Part shown: positions 7,626 to 15,220 of the stretch, in pieces
Position numbering within the stretch: the first letter of the stretch is position 1
How the letters are laid out: every line of letters begins with the position of its first letter
Source: Oscillibacter hominis
GTDB taxonomy: Bacteria; Bacillota; Clostridia; Oscillospirales; Oscillospiraceae
Reading direction: 5' to 3'
DNA length: 64,000 nt
NCBI RefSeq assembly: GCF_014334055.1
Contig: NZ_CP060490.1
Span: 992,001-1,056,000, forward strand
Made by a program: the position numbers and the translations under genes
The notes under the pieces: generated by a model
Seen by the model: the letters and a program-made list of their open reading frames with translations, nothing else
Told to the model about the DNA's origin: nothing
Databases searched by the model: none

Positions 7626-9920
7626 ATGAGTACAAGTGTAGGGCAGAGCAAGGTCCGCGTGGACGCCTACGACAAGGCGGCCGGCCGGGCCAAATATACC
7701 GACGACCTGTGCGACAAAAGCGCTCTGATCGCAAAGATCCTCCATTCCACCATCGCCCACGGCCTGGTGAAGTCTGTGGACACCTCTGCGGCGGAACAGA
7801 TTCCCGGCGTGGTGAAGGTGATTACCTGCCTGGACGTGCCGAACTATAAATTCCCCACCGCGGGACACCCCTGGTCCACGGACCCAGCCCATCAGGATGT
7901 GGAGGACCGGCTGCTGCTGAACCGGCATGTGCGTTACTACGGCGACGATGTGGCCGTGGTGGTGGCTGAGGATGAGGTGGCCGCCATGCAGGGCGTGCGG
8001 GCGCTTAAGGTGGAGTATGAGGAATACCCCTTTGTGCTGGATGCACAGGAGGCCATGGCCGAGGGTGCGCCTCAGGTGCAGGAGGACTTTCCCGGAAACA
8101 TCCTGGCCCACACCAGCATCCGCAGGGGCGATCTGGAGAAGGCCCTTCAGGAGCCGGGCCTCATCAAGGTGGAGGGCTGGTACGATACGCCCACAGTCCA
8201 GCACTGCCACATTGAAAACCACGTCTGCTTTGCCAGCATGGAGGCCGGGCGGATCACCGTGGTGACCTCCACCCAGATCCCCCACATCGTCCGCCGGGTG
8301 GTGGGCCAGGCCCTGGGCCTTCCCTGGGGCAAGGTGCGCATTGTGAAGCCCTACATAGGCGGAGGATTCGGCAATAAGCAGGACGCGCTCTATGAGCCGC
8401 TGTGTGCCTATCTCACCACCCAGGTGGGAGGACGGCTGGTGAAACTGGAGTGCACCCGGGAGGAAACCTTTGTCTCCAACCGTGTGCGCCACGCCATCCG
8501 CACCCATATCATCTCCTGGGTGCGGCCGGACGGTGCCATTGTGGCCCGGAAGTTTGAGGCGTTTTCCAACCAGGGCGCCTACGCCTCCCACGGTCACGGC
8601 GTGGTGGCCAAAGGCATGGGGGCCTTCCCGCAGCTCTACCCCTGCGACAATGTGGAGTGCGACTGCTGGTCTGTGTACACCAACCGCCCCGCCGCAGGGG
8701 CCATGCGGGGCTATGGCATTCCCCAGGCCATGTTTGCCGGCGAGTGCCACATCGACGACATCTGCTTAAGCCTCGGCATGGACCCGCTGGAGTTCCGCCG
8801 GAAGAACCTGATGCCGGTGGGCTATGTGGACGGCTTTTCCAAAAACGAACTCTATGATGATACCTTCAACCAGTGCCTTGACCGGGCCATGGAGGTCATC
8901 GACTACCAGCAAAAGAGGAAGGACTATCAGAACCAGACCGGTCCGGTCCGCAGGGGCGTGGGCTTGGCCGTGTTCTGGTACAACACTGCCGTCTGGCCCA
9001 TCTCCCTGGAGTCCTCTTCCTGCCGCATGGTGCTCAACCAGGACGGCTCGCTCCAGTTCCAGACCGGCGAAACGGAGATTGGGCAGGGCTGCGACACCGC
9101 CTACACCCAGATGGTTGCCGACGCGGTGGGCGTACCCTTTGAGGATGTCCATGTGGTCTCCTCCCAGGATACGGATGTGACGCCTTTCGGCACCGGCGCC
9201 TACGCCTCCCGCCAGACCTACATCGGCGGCTTCTCCATCATTCAGACCGGCCGGCTGCTGCGGGAGCGGATTTTGAACTATGCCCATGAGTTGACCCGGA
9301 TGCCGGCTGCCACGCTGGATCTGGTGGACGGCAAGATCGTCCGCAAGGGCGATGGACGGGTTCTGATGACCTTAGGCGAGCTGGCCACGGAGGCGCTGTA
9401 CTCCACCACCAACAGCCAGCACCTCACGGCGGAGTCCACCGCCCAGATCAAGTCCAATGCCTACTCCTTCGGCTGCTCCATAGCGGAGGTGGAGGTGGAC
9501 ATCCCGATGTGTAAAGTAAAACTGCTGAACATGGTCAATGTCCACGACTGCGGCCGGCTCATCAACCCGGCCCTGGCCGAGGCCCAGGTCCACGGCGGCA
9601 TGTCCATGGCCATTGGCTATGGGCTCAGTGAGGAGCTGAAGTTTGACGCCAGGACGGGCAAGCCGCTGAACAACAACCTCTTGGACTACAAGCTGTCCAC
9701 CTGCATGGACCACCCGAACCTGGAGGCCCGGTTTGTGGAGAACCTGGAGCCCACCTCGCCCTATGGCACCAAGTCCCTGGGCGAACCGCCGGCCTGCTCC
9801 GGCGCCCCGGCCATCCGCAACGCCGTCTTGCAGGCCACCGGCGTGGCCGTGGACAGATGCCCCATCACGCCCCACATCCTGTTTGAAGCGTTCAAAGAGG
9901 CCGGGCTGATTACCGATTGA
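7626..9920 (+). CDS. xdhA: Xanthine dehydrogenase molybdenum-binding subunit XdhA
   Basis: A 764-residue large subunit. It resembles Escherichia coli XdhA along its length, for example VDAYDKAAGRAKYTDD near residue 12, TQIPHIVRRVVGQAL near 220, GGGFGNKQD near 245, AGAMRGYG near 357, ETEIGQGCDT near 480 and KSLGEPP with the catalytic Glu near 719. It binds the molybdopterin cytosine dinucleotide and performs substrate hydroxylation. XdhB and XdhC follow in the same order as in E. coli, making a complete three-subunit enzyme. The ribosome site AAAGGAGG is 8-10 nt before the ATG. A TATAAT at 7553-7558 may be its -10 box, but no good -35 is visible. The SDMH neighbourhood suggests a selenium-containing Mo centre; this is inference. 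Confidence 0.9.
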   Translation: MSTSVGQSKVRVDAYDKAAGRAKYTDDLCDKSALIAKILHSTIAHGLVKSVDTSAAEQIPGVVKVITCLDVPNYKFPTAGHPWSTDPAHQDVEDRLLLNRHVRYYGDDVAVVVAEDEVAAMQGVRALKVEYEEYPFVLDAQEAMAEGAPQVQEDFPGNILAHTSIRRGDLEKALQEPGLIKVEGWYDTPTVQHCHIENHVCFASMEAGRITVVTSTQIPHIVRRVVGQALGLPWGKVRIVKPYIGGGFGNKQDALYEPLCAYLTTQVGGRLVKLECTREETFVSNRVRHAIRTHIISWVRPDGAIVARKFEAFSNQGAYASHGHGVVAKGMGAFPQLYPCDNVECDCWSVYTNRPAAGAMRGYGIPQAMFAGECHIDDICLSLGMDPLEFRRKNLMPVGYVDGFSKNELYDDTFNQCLDRAMEVIDYQQKRKDYQNQTGPVRRGVGLAVFWYNTAVWPISLESSSCRMVLNQDGSLQFQTGETEIGQGCDTAYTQMVADAVGVPFEDVHVVSSQDTDVTPFGTGAYASRQTYIGGFSIIQTGRLLRERILNYAHELTRMPAATLDLVDGKIVRKGDGRVLMTLGELATEALYSTTNSQHLTAESTAQIKSNAYSFGCSIAEVEVDIPMCKVKLLNMVNVHDCGRLINPALAEAQVHGGMSMAIGYGLSEELKFDARTGKPLNNNLLDYKLSTCMDHPNLEARFVENLEPTSPYGTKSLGEPPACSGAPAIRNAVLQATGVAVDRCPITPHILFEAFKEAGLITD

Positions 9921-9934
9921 AGGAGGGATGAGCC

Positions 9935-10816
9935 ATGTATGATATGAAAGCGCTGTATGAGGCCCGGAGTGTGGCCGACGCGGTGCGGCTGCGCCAGGAG
10001 CACCCCCAGGCCCAGATCATTGCCGGCGGTTCCGACGTGCTGGTGCAGATGCGGGAGGGGAAACGTGCCGGCGCGGAGCTGATCTCCATCTACGGCCTCG
10101 ACGAGCTGCGGGGCGTTACCCTGGAGGCGGACGGCACGCTGCGCATCGGAAGCCTGACCAGCTTTTCCCACATCACCCGGGATCCCCTGATCCAAACGTA
10201 CATCAACGTGTTGGGCCAGGCGGTGGATCAAGTGGGCGGCCCCCAGATCCGGAACATCGGCACCATCGGCGGCAACACCTGCAACGGCGTGACCTCAGCC
10301 GACTCCGCCTCCACGCTCCTCGCCTATGAGGCCATTGTGGAGCTCACCGGCCCCGAAGGGGTGCGGCGCGTCCCCATTGAAAAGTTCTATATCAAGGCCG
10401 GGGTGGTGGACATCCGCCCCGGTGAGATTCAGACGGCCCTCCTTGTCCCAAAAGACAGCTATCAGGATACCGTCGGCCACTATATTAAGTATGCCATGCG
10501 GAGCGCCATGGACATCGCCACCCTTGGGTGCAGTGTCAACGTCCGCCTGAGCGAGGATAAAAAGACCGTGCTCCGCGCCCGCGTCGCCTACGGCGTGGCC
10601 GGGCCGGTGCCCATGCGCTGCCCCGGCGCCGAGGCCAAGGCCAACGGCAGAGCGGTTTCGGAGGAGATGGTGGAGGAGTTCAGCCGCGCGGTGCTGGAGG
10701 ACATCCATCCCCGCGACAGCTGGCGGGCCTCCAAGGCCTTCCGGGAGCACATTGCCGTGGAGTCGGCAAAGCGCTGCATGCGGGAATCCATCCGTCTTGC
10801 GGGAGGTGAGCTGTAA
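9935..10816 (+). CDS. xdhB: Xanthine dehydrogenase FAD-binding subunit XdhB
   Basis: A 293-residue flavoprotein of the CoxM/XdhB family, nearly the same length as E. coli XdhB (292). FAD-binding signatures are IIAGGSDVLVQM near residue 30 and GPQIRNIGTIGGNTCNG with ADS near 105-118. The C-terminal PRDSWRASKAFR block matches XdhB. It carries electrons from the 2Fe-2S subunit to the final acceptor. It starts 14 nt after xdhA and its stop overlaps the xdhC start by one base (TAATG), so translation is probably coupled. It is the only FAD subunit in the island and may also serve the fused enzyme at 4210-6759. Confidence 0.92.
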   Translation: MYDMKALYEARSVADAVRLRQEHPQAQIIAGGSDVLVQMREGKRAGAELISIYGLDELRGVTLEADGTLRIGSLTSFSHITRDPLIQTYINVLGQAVDQVGGPQIRNIGTIGGNTCNGVTSADSASTLLAYEAIVELTGPEGVRRVPIEKFYIKAGVVDIRPGEIQTALLVPKDSYQDTVGHYIKYAMRSAMDIATLGCSVNVRLSEDKKTVLRARVAYGVAGPVPMRCPGAEAKANGRAVSEEMVEEFSRAVLEDIHPRDSWRASKAFREHIAVESAKRCMRESIRLAGGEL

Positions 10817-11322
10817 TGGAGAGACAGTTTAAACTGGTGCGCTGTACCATCAACGGCAGGGATGTGGAGCAGATGGTGGATGTGCGTGCCTCTCTCACCG
10901 ACATGCTCCGGGGTGACTACCGGCTGACCTCTGTGAAAAAGGGCTGCGAGGTGGGGGAGTGCGGCGCCTGTACCGTACTCATCGACGGCGAGGCCTATAA
11001 CTCCTGCATCTATCTGGCGGTGTGGGCCGACGGCAGGCACATCCAGACGCTGGAGGGGCTTTTGGGGCCCAACGGAGAGCTCAGCGACATCCAGCAGGCT
11101 TTTGTGGAGGAAGCGGCCATCCAGTGCGGCTTCTGCACCCCCGGATTTATCCTGACGGCAACGGAGATTCTCAACTCCGGGAAGGAGTACAGCGATGAGG
11201 AGCTGCGCAAGCTGCTCTCCGGCCATCTCTGCCGCTGCACGGGGTATGAAAACATTCTGCGGGCGGTAAAAAAGACCATGTACCGCCGCTTGGGCAGGGA
11301 AGAGGAAGCCCTCAATCCATAA
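10816..11322 (+). CDS. xdhC: Xanthine dehydrogenase iron-sulfur subunit XdhC
   Basis: A 168-residue subunit with two 2Fe-2S clusters. The plant-ferredoxin-like cluster uses C44, C49, C52 and C64 (GCEVGECGACTV), and the helical cluster uses C104, C107, C139 and C141 (QCGFCTPG, CRCTGY). It passes electrons from the Mo site in XdhA to FAD in XdhB. It is the last gene of xdhABC and is followed by a strong terminator at 11335. It could equally be named for a related hydroxylase (for example a nicotinate-type enzyme), but overall similarity with E. coli XdhABC supports a purine substrate. Confidence 0.92.
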   Translation: MERQFKLVRCTINGRDVEQMVDVRASLTDMLRGDYRLTSVKKGCEVGECGACTVLIDGEAYNSCIYLAVWADGRHIQTLEGLLGPNGELSDIQQAFVEEAAIQCGFCTPGFILTATEILNSGKEYSDEELRKLLSGHLCRCTGYENILRAVKKTMYRRLGREEEALNP

Positions 11323-11334
11323 ATATACAAAACG

Positions 11335-11364
11335 GCGCGTGGAGAAAATTCCACGCGCTTTTTT
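11335..11364 (+). terminator. Terminator after xdhABC
   Basis: GCGCGTGGA and TCCACGCGC form a perfect 9-bp stem with a 6-nt loop, followed by TTTTTT. Confidence 0.9.
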
Positions 11365-11378
11365 GTAACTTCCCGTAA

Positions 11379-11407
11379 TTGACGTTGCGGCGATTTGGAT
11401 TTATAAT
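11379..11407 (+). promoter_or_regulatory. Promoter of the cytidylate-kinase-like gene
   Basis: TTGACG (11379-11384), 17-nt spacer, TATAAT (11402-11407). Confidence 0.8.
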
Positions 11408-11432
11408 AAAGGCAAGCAAAGGAGGGGTCACT

Positions 11433-12086
11433 ATGTCAACAAAAACCATCATCACAATCGGCAGGCAGTACGGCAGCGGCGGTAAGGAAATCGGTATCCG
11501 GCTGTCCAAAGAGTTAGGAATCCCATTCTATGACAAGGAGCTGCTCAAGCGTGCGGCGCAGCAGAGCGGCCTGTGCGAAAAGGTCTTTGAAAGCTTTGAC
11601 GAAAAGCCCAGGAGCCTGCTGTACTCCATTGCCATGGACCCCTATGCGTTCTCCTTTGCCGGGGGCATGGAGGGGGATTCTCTGGAGCAGAGGGTGTATC
11701 TTGCCACCTTTGACACCATCCGCCGTCTGGCGGACCAGGGCCCCTGCGTCATCATCGGGCGGTGCGCGGACTATGCGCTGCAGGAGTATCCCAACCACCT
11801 GAGCCTGTTCATCCACGCACCCATGGACAAGCGGATCGAGCGGGTGGCCAAGCGGCTGGGCACCACGCCGGAGAAGGCCAGGACGGCGATCATCAAAACC
11901 GACAAGCGCCGGGCGTCTTACTACGAGTACTACTCTTCCCGCAAATGGGGCGACGTGGGCAGCTATGATTTCTGCCTGGACAGCAGCTACTTGGGCACCG
12001 GCGGGACTGTGGAGCTGATCCGCGCCATCCTTCAGGAGATTGAGCATCCCCATCCCAGCACCACGGAAGCGGACCCCGAGGAATAA
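11433..12086 (+). CDS. Cytidylate kinase-like family protein
   Basis: A 217-residue P-loop kinase of the cytidylate-kinase-like (AAA_26) family. The nucleotide-binding N-terminus is ITIGRQYGSGGKEIG, an atypical P-loop, and FYDKELLKRAA, VIIGRCADYAL and KTDKRRASYYEYYSSRKWG are family hallmarks. The main housekeeping Cmk has a different layout, so this is a paralogue. Its substrate is not known from sequence. It has its own promoter and terminator inside the molybdenum hydroxylase island, between xdhABC and the yqeC operon. Since MocA consumes CTP, a role in cytidine-nucleotide supply or in cofactor chemistry is possible, but this is conjecture. The ATG at 11433 follows AAGGAGG. Confidence 0.8.
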   Translation: MSTKTIITIGRQYGSGGKEIGIRLSKELGIPFYDKELLKRAAQQSGLCEKVFESFDEKPRSLLYSIAMDPYAFSFAGGMEGDSLEQRVYLATFDTIRRLADQGPCVIIGRCADYALQEYPNHLSLFIHAPMDKRIERVAKRLGTTPEKARTAIIKTDKRRASYYEYYSSRKWGDVGSYDFCLDSSYLGTGGTVELIRAILQEIEHPHPSTTEADPEE

Positions 12087-12098
12087 GGACTTCGAATC

Positions 12099-12130
12099 AA
12101 AAGAGAGCGGGCACTTGCCCGCTCTCTTTT
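12099..12130 (+). terminator. Bidirectional terminator
   Basis: AAAAGAGAGCGGGC and GCCCGCTCTCTTTT form a 14-bp palindromic stem around ACTT. A and T runs flank it, so it can end the kinase gene on the plus strand and the ModE-like gene (stop at 12229) on the minus strand. Confidence 0.85.
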
Positions 12131-12228
12131 CGTCTGTTTTCGCAGTAGGCGGCCATGCGCCGCGCTCCGCCATGGCCTGAAGTGCCGCTTGCTTCCGGCA
12201 ATTCCGGTGCATGCGCGTTAAAGAGGGG

Positions 12229-12594
12229 CTATGATTGCGATTGATCGTTCGCGCAAAAAGGGAAGACCTCGCGGAAGAGCCGATCACCATAGTCCTCCAT
12301 CTGGGCGCAGTAGAGCCGGTAGGCGGCCAGGATCTGCTGCGCCTCCGCTGTCAGGACAGCACCGCCGCCGCCCCGCCCGCCGGTGGTGGAGGAGAGCAGC
12401 TTGCAGCCAAAGCCCTCCTCGGCGGCACGGACAATTTTCCACGCCTTGGAGTACGCCATATTCATGTGCATGGCCGCGGCGCGAAGGGAATGCACCTCGT
12501 CCACCAGGGACAGCAGCTGGGCGACCCCGGGGCCGAAGCACTTTTCCTCCGCAAAGAGGCGCACCGTCAATTTTACAGTCAAATTCTGCTTCAT
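12229..12594 (-). CDS. ModE-like winged-helix regulator without molybdate-binding domain
   Basis: A 121-residue protein matching the N-terminal DNA-binding domain of ModE: VHSLRAAAMHMNMAYSKAWKIVRAAEEGFGCKLL at about residues 34-68, then the wing TTGGRGGGGAVLT. Full ModE carries C-terminal TOBE domains that bind molybdate; here the chain ends at residue 121, so another signal or partner must be sensed if it responds to molybdenum. It is divergent from yqeC, with the shared intergenic region (12595-12722) holding the yqeC promoter. Control of the SDMH maturation operon is a reasonable inference. Confidence 0.8.
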   Translation of the reverse strand: MKQNLTVKLTVRLFAEEKCFGPGVAQLLSLVDEVHSLRAAAMHMNMAYSKAWKIVRAAEEGFGCKLLSSTTGGRGGGGAVLTAEAQQILAAYRLYCAQMEDYGDRLFREVFPFCANDQSQS

Positions 12595-12660
12595 ATCATT
12601 ATTTTATCATTGATAAAATCGTTCGTCAACGTTTCTCGCAAAAGTTCGCTGATTCCTGTG

Positions 12661-12689
12661 TTGACAGGACTTGGAGGGCGTGTTACTCT
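12661..12689 (+). promoter_or_regulatory. Promoter of the yqeC-yqeB-selD operon
   Basis: TTGACA (12661-12666), 17-nt spacer, TACTCT (12684-12689), about 30 nt before the yqeC start. Confidence 0.65.
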
Positions 12690-12722
12690 AAGTGAGAATG
12701 CAGATGGAAGGCTTGTGAGAAC

Positions 12723-13379
12723 ATGGTTTGTTTTTGCCGCGCCCTGTCCATACAACCGGGCATCACCACGGTCATCGGAAGCGGAGGGAAGTCCTCACTG
12801 CTCTTTCGTCTGGGCCGGGAGCTTCCAGGGATGGTGATCCTATGCACCACCACCAAAATATTCCCCATTGGCCGGACACTCTGTAATCCTGAGGAAGAGG
12901 AAGTGCGGCAGGCGCTGAAGCGCTGGGGCACGGTGTGCATCGGAACGGACAGCCCCAATGGGAAGCTGGGCCCTCCCCGGCAGCCCATTTCGCTGCTGAA
13001 GGAGCTGGCTGACTATGTGATCGTGGAGGGGGACGGGGCAGCCGGCCTGCCGCTGAAGGCCCATGCGCCGCATGAGCCGGTCATTCCGTCGGAATGCGGG
13101 CAGGTGATCCAGGTGGTTGGGTTTTCCGGCATCGGACAAACCGTCCGGGATGCGGCCCACCGGCCGGAGCGCTATGCCCAGCTGGCCGGAGCGAATCTGG
13201 AGGATGCGGTGACGCCGCAGATGGCTGCCGCGGTCATCAGCCGGGAGGGCCTTTGCGGGCAGGTCCTGATCAACCAGGTGGACGAGCCCTCCCAACAGGC
13301 GGAGGAGCTGGCCTCGCTTTTGAAAGTACCGGCAGTGATGGGCTCGCTGAAGAAAGGATGGACTTCATGCTTGTTTTGA
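12723..13379 (+). CDS. yqeC: Selenium-dependent hydroxylase accessory protein YqeC
   Basis: A 218-residue protein of the YqeC family, one of the marker genes that co-occur with selenium-dependent molybdenum hydroxylases. It has a P-loop-like ITTVIGSGGKSSLLFRL at residues 14-30, TTTKIFP near 43 and VEGDGAAGLPLKAHAPHEPVIP near 100, all family hallmarks. The biochemical role is unproven; it is thought to assist maturation of the selenium-containing Mo cofactor. GGAAGG 11 nt before the ATG is a weak ribosome site. Its end overlaps the yqeB start by 13 nt, so the two are probably coupled. Confidence 0.85.
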   Translation: MVCFCRALSIQPGITTVIGSGGKSSLLFRLGRELPGMVILCTTTKIFPIGRTLCNPEEEEVRQALKRWGTVCIGTDSPNGKLGPPRQPISLLKELADYVIVEGDGAAGLPLKAHAPHEPVIPSECGQVIQVVGFSGIGQTVRDAAHRPERYAQLAGANLEDAVTPQMAAAVISREGLCGQVLINQVDEPSQQAEELASLLKVPAVMGSLKKGWTSCLF

Positions 13380-14164
13380 TCCGTGGCGCGGGTGACATTG
13401 CCACCGGCATTGCGCTGCGCCTGCGACGCAGCGGGATTCAGGTGGTGATGACCGATCTGCCCTGGCCCACCGCCATCCGGAGGACCGTTTGCTTTTCCAC
13501 GGCCATCACCGAAGGGGAGGCAAGCGTGGAAGGGGTGCGGGCGGTCCGGGCGGAGGACGCGGCCCAGGCGCGGCAGGTTCTGGGCCAGGGGGCCATTCCG
13601 GTCCTTGCGGACCCTGAGTGCCGCTGCCGGGAGGCACTGAGGCCCCGCGTGCTGGTGGACGCCATCCTGGCCAAGCGGAACTTAGGGACCCGGATCACAG
13701 ACGCGCCGGCGGTGATCGGCGTGGGCCCCGGCTTCACCGCCGGGGAGGATTGCCACGCCGTGGTGGAGACCATGCGGGGCCATACCATGGGCCGGGTCAT
13801 CCGGCAGGGCTCCGCGCTGCCCAATACCGGCGTCCCCGGCGAGATCGGCGGCTACGGGGAGGAGCGGGTGCTCCGGGCACCCTTTGACGGCATCTTCCGC
13901 CCAATCTTTAAGATCGGCGACCGGGTGAAGGCGGGCGATATTGTGGGCTATGTGGCGGATTACCCAATGGTGAGCAATATCGATGGGATTCTCCGGGGCA
14001 TCCTGCCCGAGGGGACAAAGGTCCATACGGGGATGAAGAGCGGAGACGTGGACCCCCGGTGCAAGGAAGAGCACTGTTACTCTGTATCAGACAAAGCCCT
14101 GGCCGTGGGCGGCGGCGTGCTGGAAGCATGCCTGGCCCTGACCGGTGCGCTGGTGGAACAATAA
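13367..14164 (+). CDS. yqeB: SDMH system protein YqeB (EF2563 family)
   Basis: A 265-residue protein of the EF2563/YqeB family, which is restricted to genomes with selenium-dependent molybdenum hydroxylases. The N-terminus LIRGAGDIATGIALRLRRSG is a Rossmann-like nucleotide-binding motif related to the XdhC/CoxI maturation family. GVGPGFTAGEDCHAVVET near residue 120 and the C-terminal YADYPMVSN-like and SGDVDPR segments are characteristic. The ATG at 13367 has AAAGGA 8 nt upstream; an ATG 9 nt earlier is less well placed. It lies between yqeC and selD, 15 nt before selD. The role is presumed to be insertion of selenium or sulfur into the Mo centre. Confidence 0.88.
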   Translation: MLVLIRGAGDIATGIALRLRRSGIQVVMTDLPWPTAIRRTVCFSTAITEGEASVEGVRAVRAEDAAQARQVLGQGAIPVLADPECRCREALRPRVLVDAILAKRNLGTRITDAPAVIGVGPGFTAGEDCHAVVETMRGHTMGRVIRQGSALPNTGVPGEIGGYGEERVLRAPFDGIFRPIFKIGDRVKAGDIVGYVADYPMVSNIDGILRGILPEGTKVHTGMKSGDVDPRCKEEHCYSVSDKALAVGGGVLEACLALTGALVEQ

Positions 14165-14179
14165 AAGGAGAAAAAAGCT

Positions 14180-15220
14180 ATGGAAGAACAGAACATCAAA
14201 TTGACCAAGCTGGCCAAGTGCGCCGGCTGCGGCGCCAAAGTGGGCGCGGGCGTGCTGGCCCAGCTGCTGGATGGAATCAAGGTACATCACGACCCCAATC
14301 TGTTGGTGGGCTTCGACAAAAGCGACGATGCCTCGGTCTACAAGATCAGCGACGATCTGGCCCTGGTCCAGACGGTGGACTTTTTCCCGCCCATCGCCGA
14401 TGATCCCTACCTCTTCGGCCAGATCGCGGCCACCAACGCCCTTTCGGACGTATACGCCATGGGAGGCGAGCCCAAACTGTGCCTGAACATCATGGCCATC
14501 CCTGAGGATATGCCCAAGGACGCGGTGCATCAGCTGCTCCGGGGCGGCTATGACAAGGTCTATGAAGCCGGCGCGCTGATCACCGGAGGCCACAGCATCC
14601 TGGACGACGAGCCCAAGTACGGCCTGTGCGTCACCGGATTCGTACATCCCGACAAGATGCTCAGCAACTCCAATGCCAAACCCGGCGACGTGCTGCTGCT
14701 GACCAAGCCCATCGGCATCGGCGTGCTGACCAGCGCGGCCAAGGCGGAGCTGCTGTCCAAGGAGGGCCAGGAGCTGGCCAACCGCATGATGACCACGCTG
14801 AACAAGGCAGCCCGGGACGCCATGGTGAAGTACGAGGTCCACTCCTGCACCGACGTCACCGGATTCGGCCTTTTGGGCCACAGCTATGAGATGGCCCAGG
14901 GCAGCGATGTGGAGATCACCCTTCATGTGGATGACATCGATCTGATTCCCGAGGCGCTGGAGTTTGCCCGGATGGGCGTCCTGCCCGCGGGCATGTACCG
15001 CAACCGCACCTTTGCCGCCCCCGGCGTGGACGCCGGGGAGGTAGAGCTTGCCAAGCAGGATCTGCTCTACGATCCCCAGACCGCCGGCGGACTGCTGATC
15101 GCGGTGGCGCCCCAGGACGCCGACGCCCTGTTTGAGGAGCTCAAAGGCGCCGTGCCCAGCGCCCAGCGCATCGGAACCGTAGGGGAGTACCAGGGCGGGG
15201 CACGCATCAAACTCCGCTGA
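14180..15220 (+). CDS. selD: Selenide, water dikinase (selenophosphate synthase)
   Basis: A 346-residue SelD that makes selenophosphate from selenide and ATP. The catalytic residue is Cys17, in AGCGAK, with K20 also conserved; the numbering equals that of E. coli. The second cysteine found in E. coli (C19) is alanine here. It is not a selenocysteine enzyme. Other signatures are VQTVDFFPPI, GGHSI and DVTGFGLLGH. The ribosome site AAAAGGAG precedes the ATG and the gene follows yqeB by 15 nt. No selA, selB or tRNA-Sec is present in the window, so selenophosphate may feed the hydroxylase cofactor. The 3' end overlaps the convergent desulfurase gene by 14 nt. Confidence 0.95.
   Translation: MEEQNIKLTKLAKCAGCGAKVGAGVLAQLLDGIKVHHDPNLLVGFDKSDDASVYKISDDLALVQTVDFFPPIADDPYLFGQIAATNALSDVYAMGGEPKLCLNIMAIPEDMPKDAVHQLLRGGYDKVYEAGALITGGHSILDDEPKYGLCVTGFVHPDKMLSNSNAKPGDVLLLTKPIGIGVLTSAAKAELLSKEGQELANRMMTTLNKAARDAMVKYEVHSCTDVTGFGLLGHSYEMAQGSDVEITLHVDDIDLIPEALEFARMGVLPAGMYRNRTFAAPGVDAGEVELAKQDLLYDPQTAGGLLIAVAPQDADALFEELKGAVPSAQRIGTVGEYQGGARIKLR

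Noticed and set aside
14219-14245. Loss of the second cysteine in the SelD active-site loop
   Set aside because: First suspected as a dead enzyme, but Cys17 and Lys20 are kept and the second cysteine is not essential in the family.
12723-15220. Selenocysteine incorporation (in-frame TGA, SECIS)
   Set aside because: All SDMH genes read through without internal TGA, and no tRNA-Sec, selA or selB was seen.
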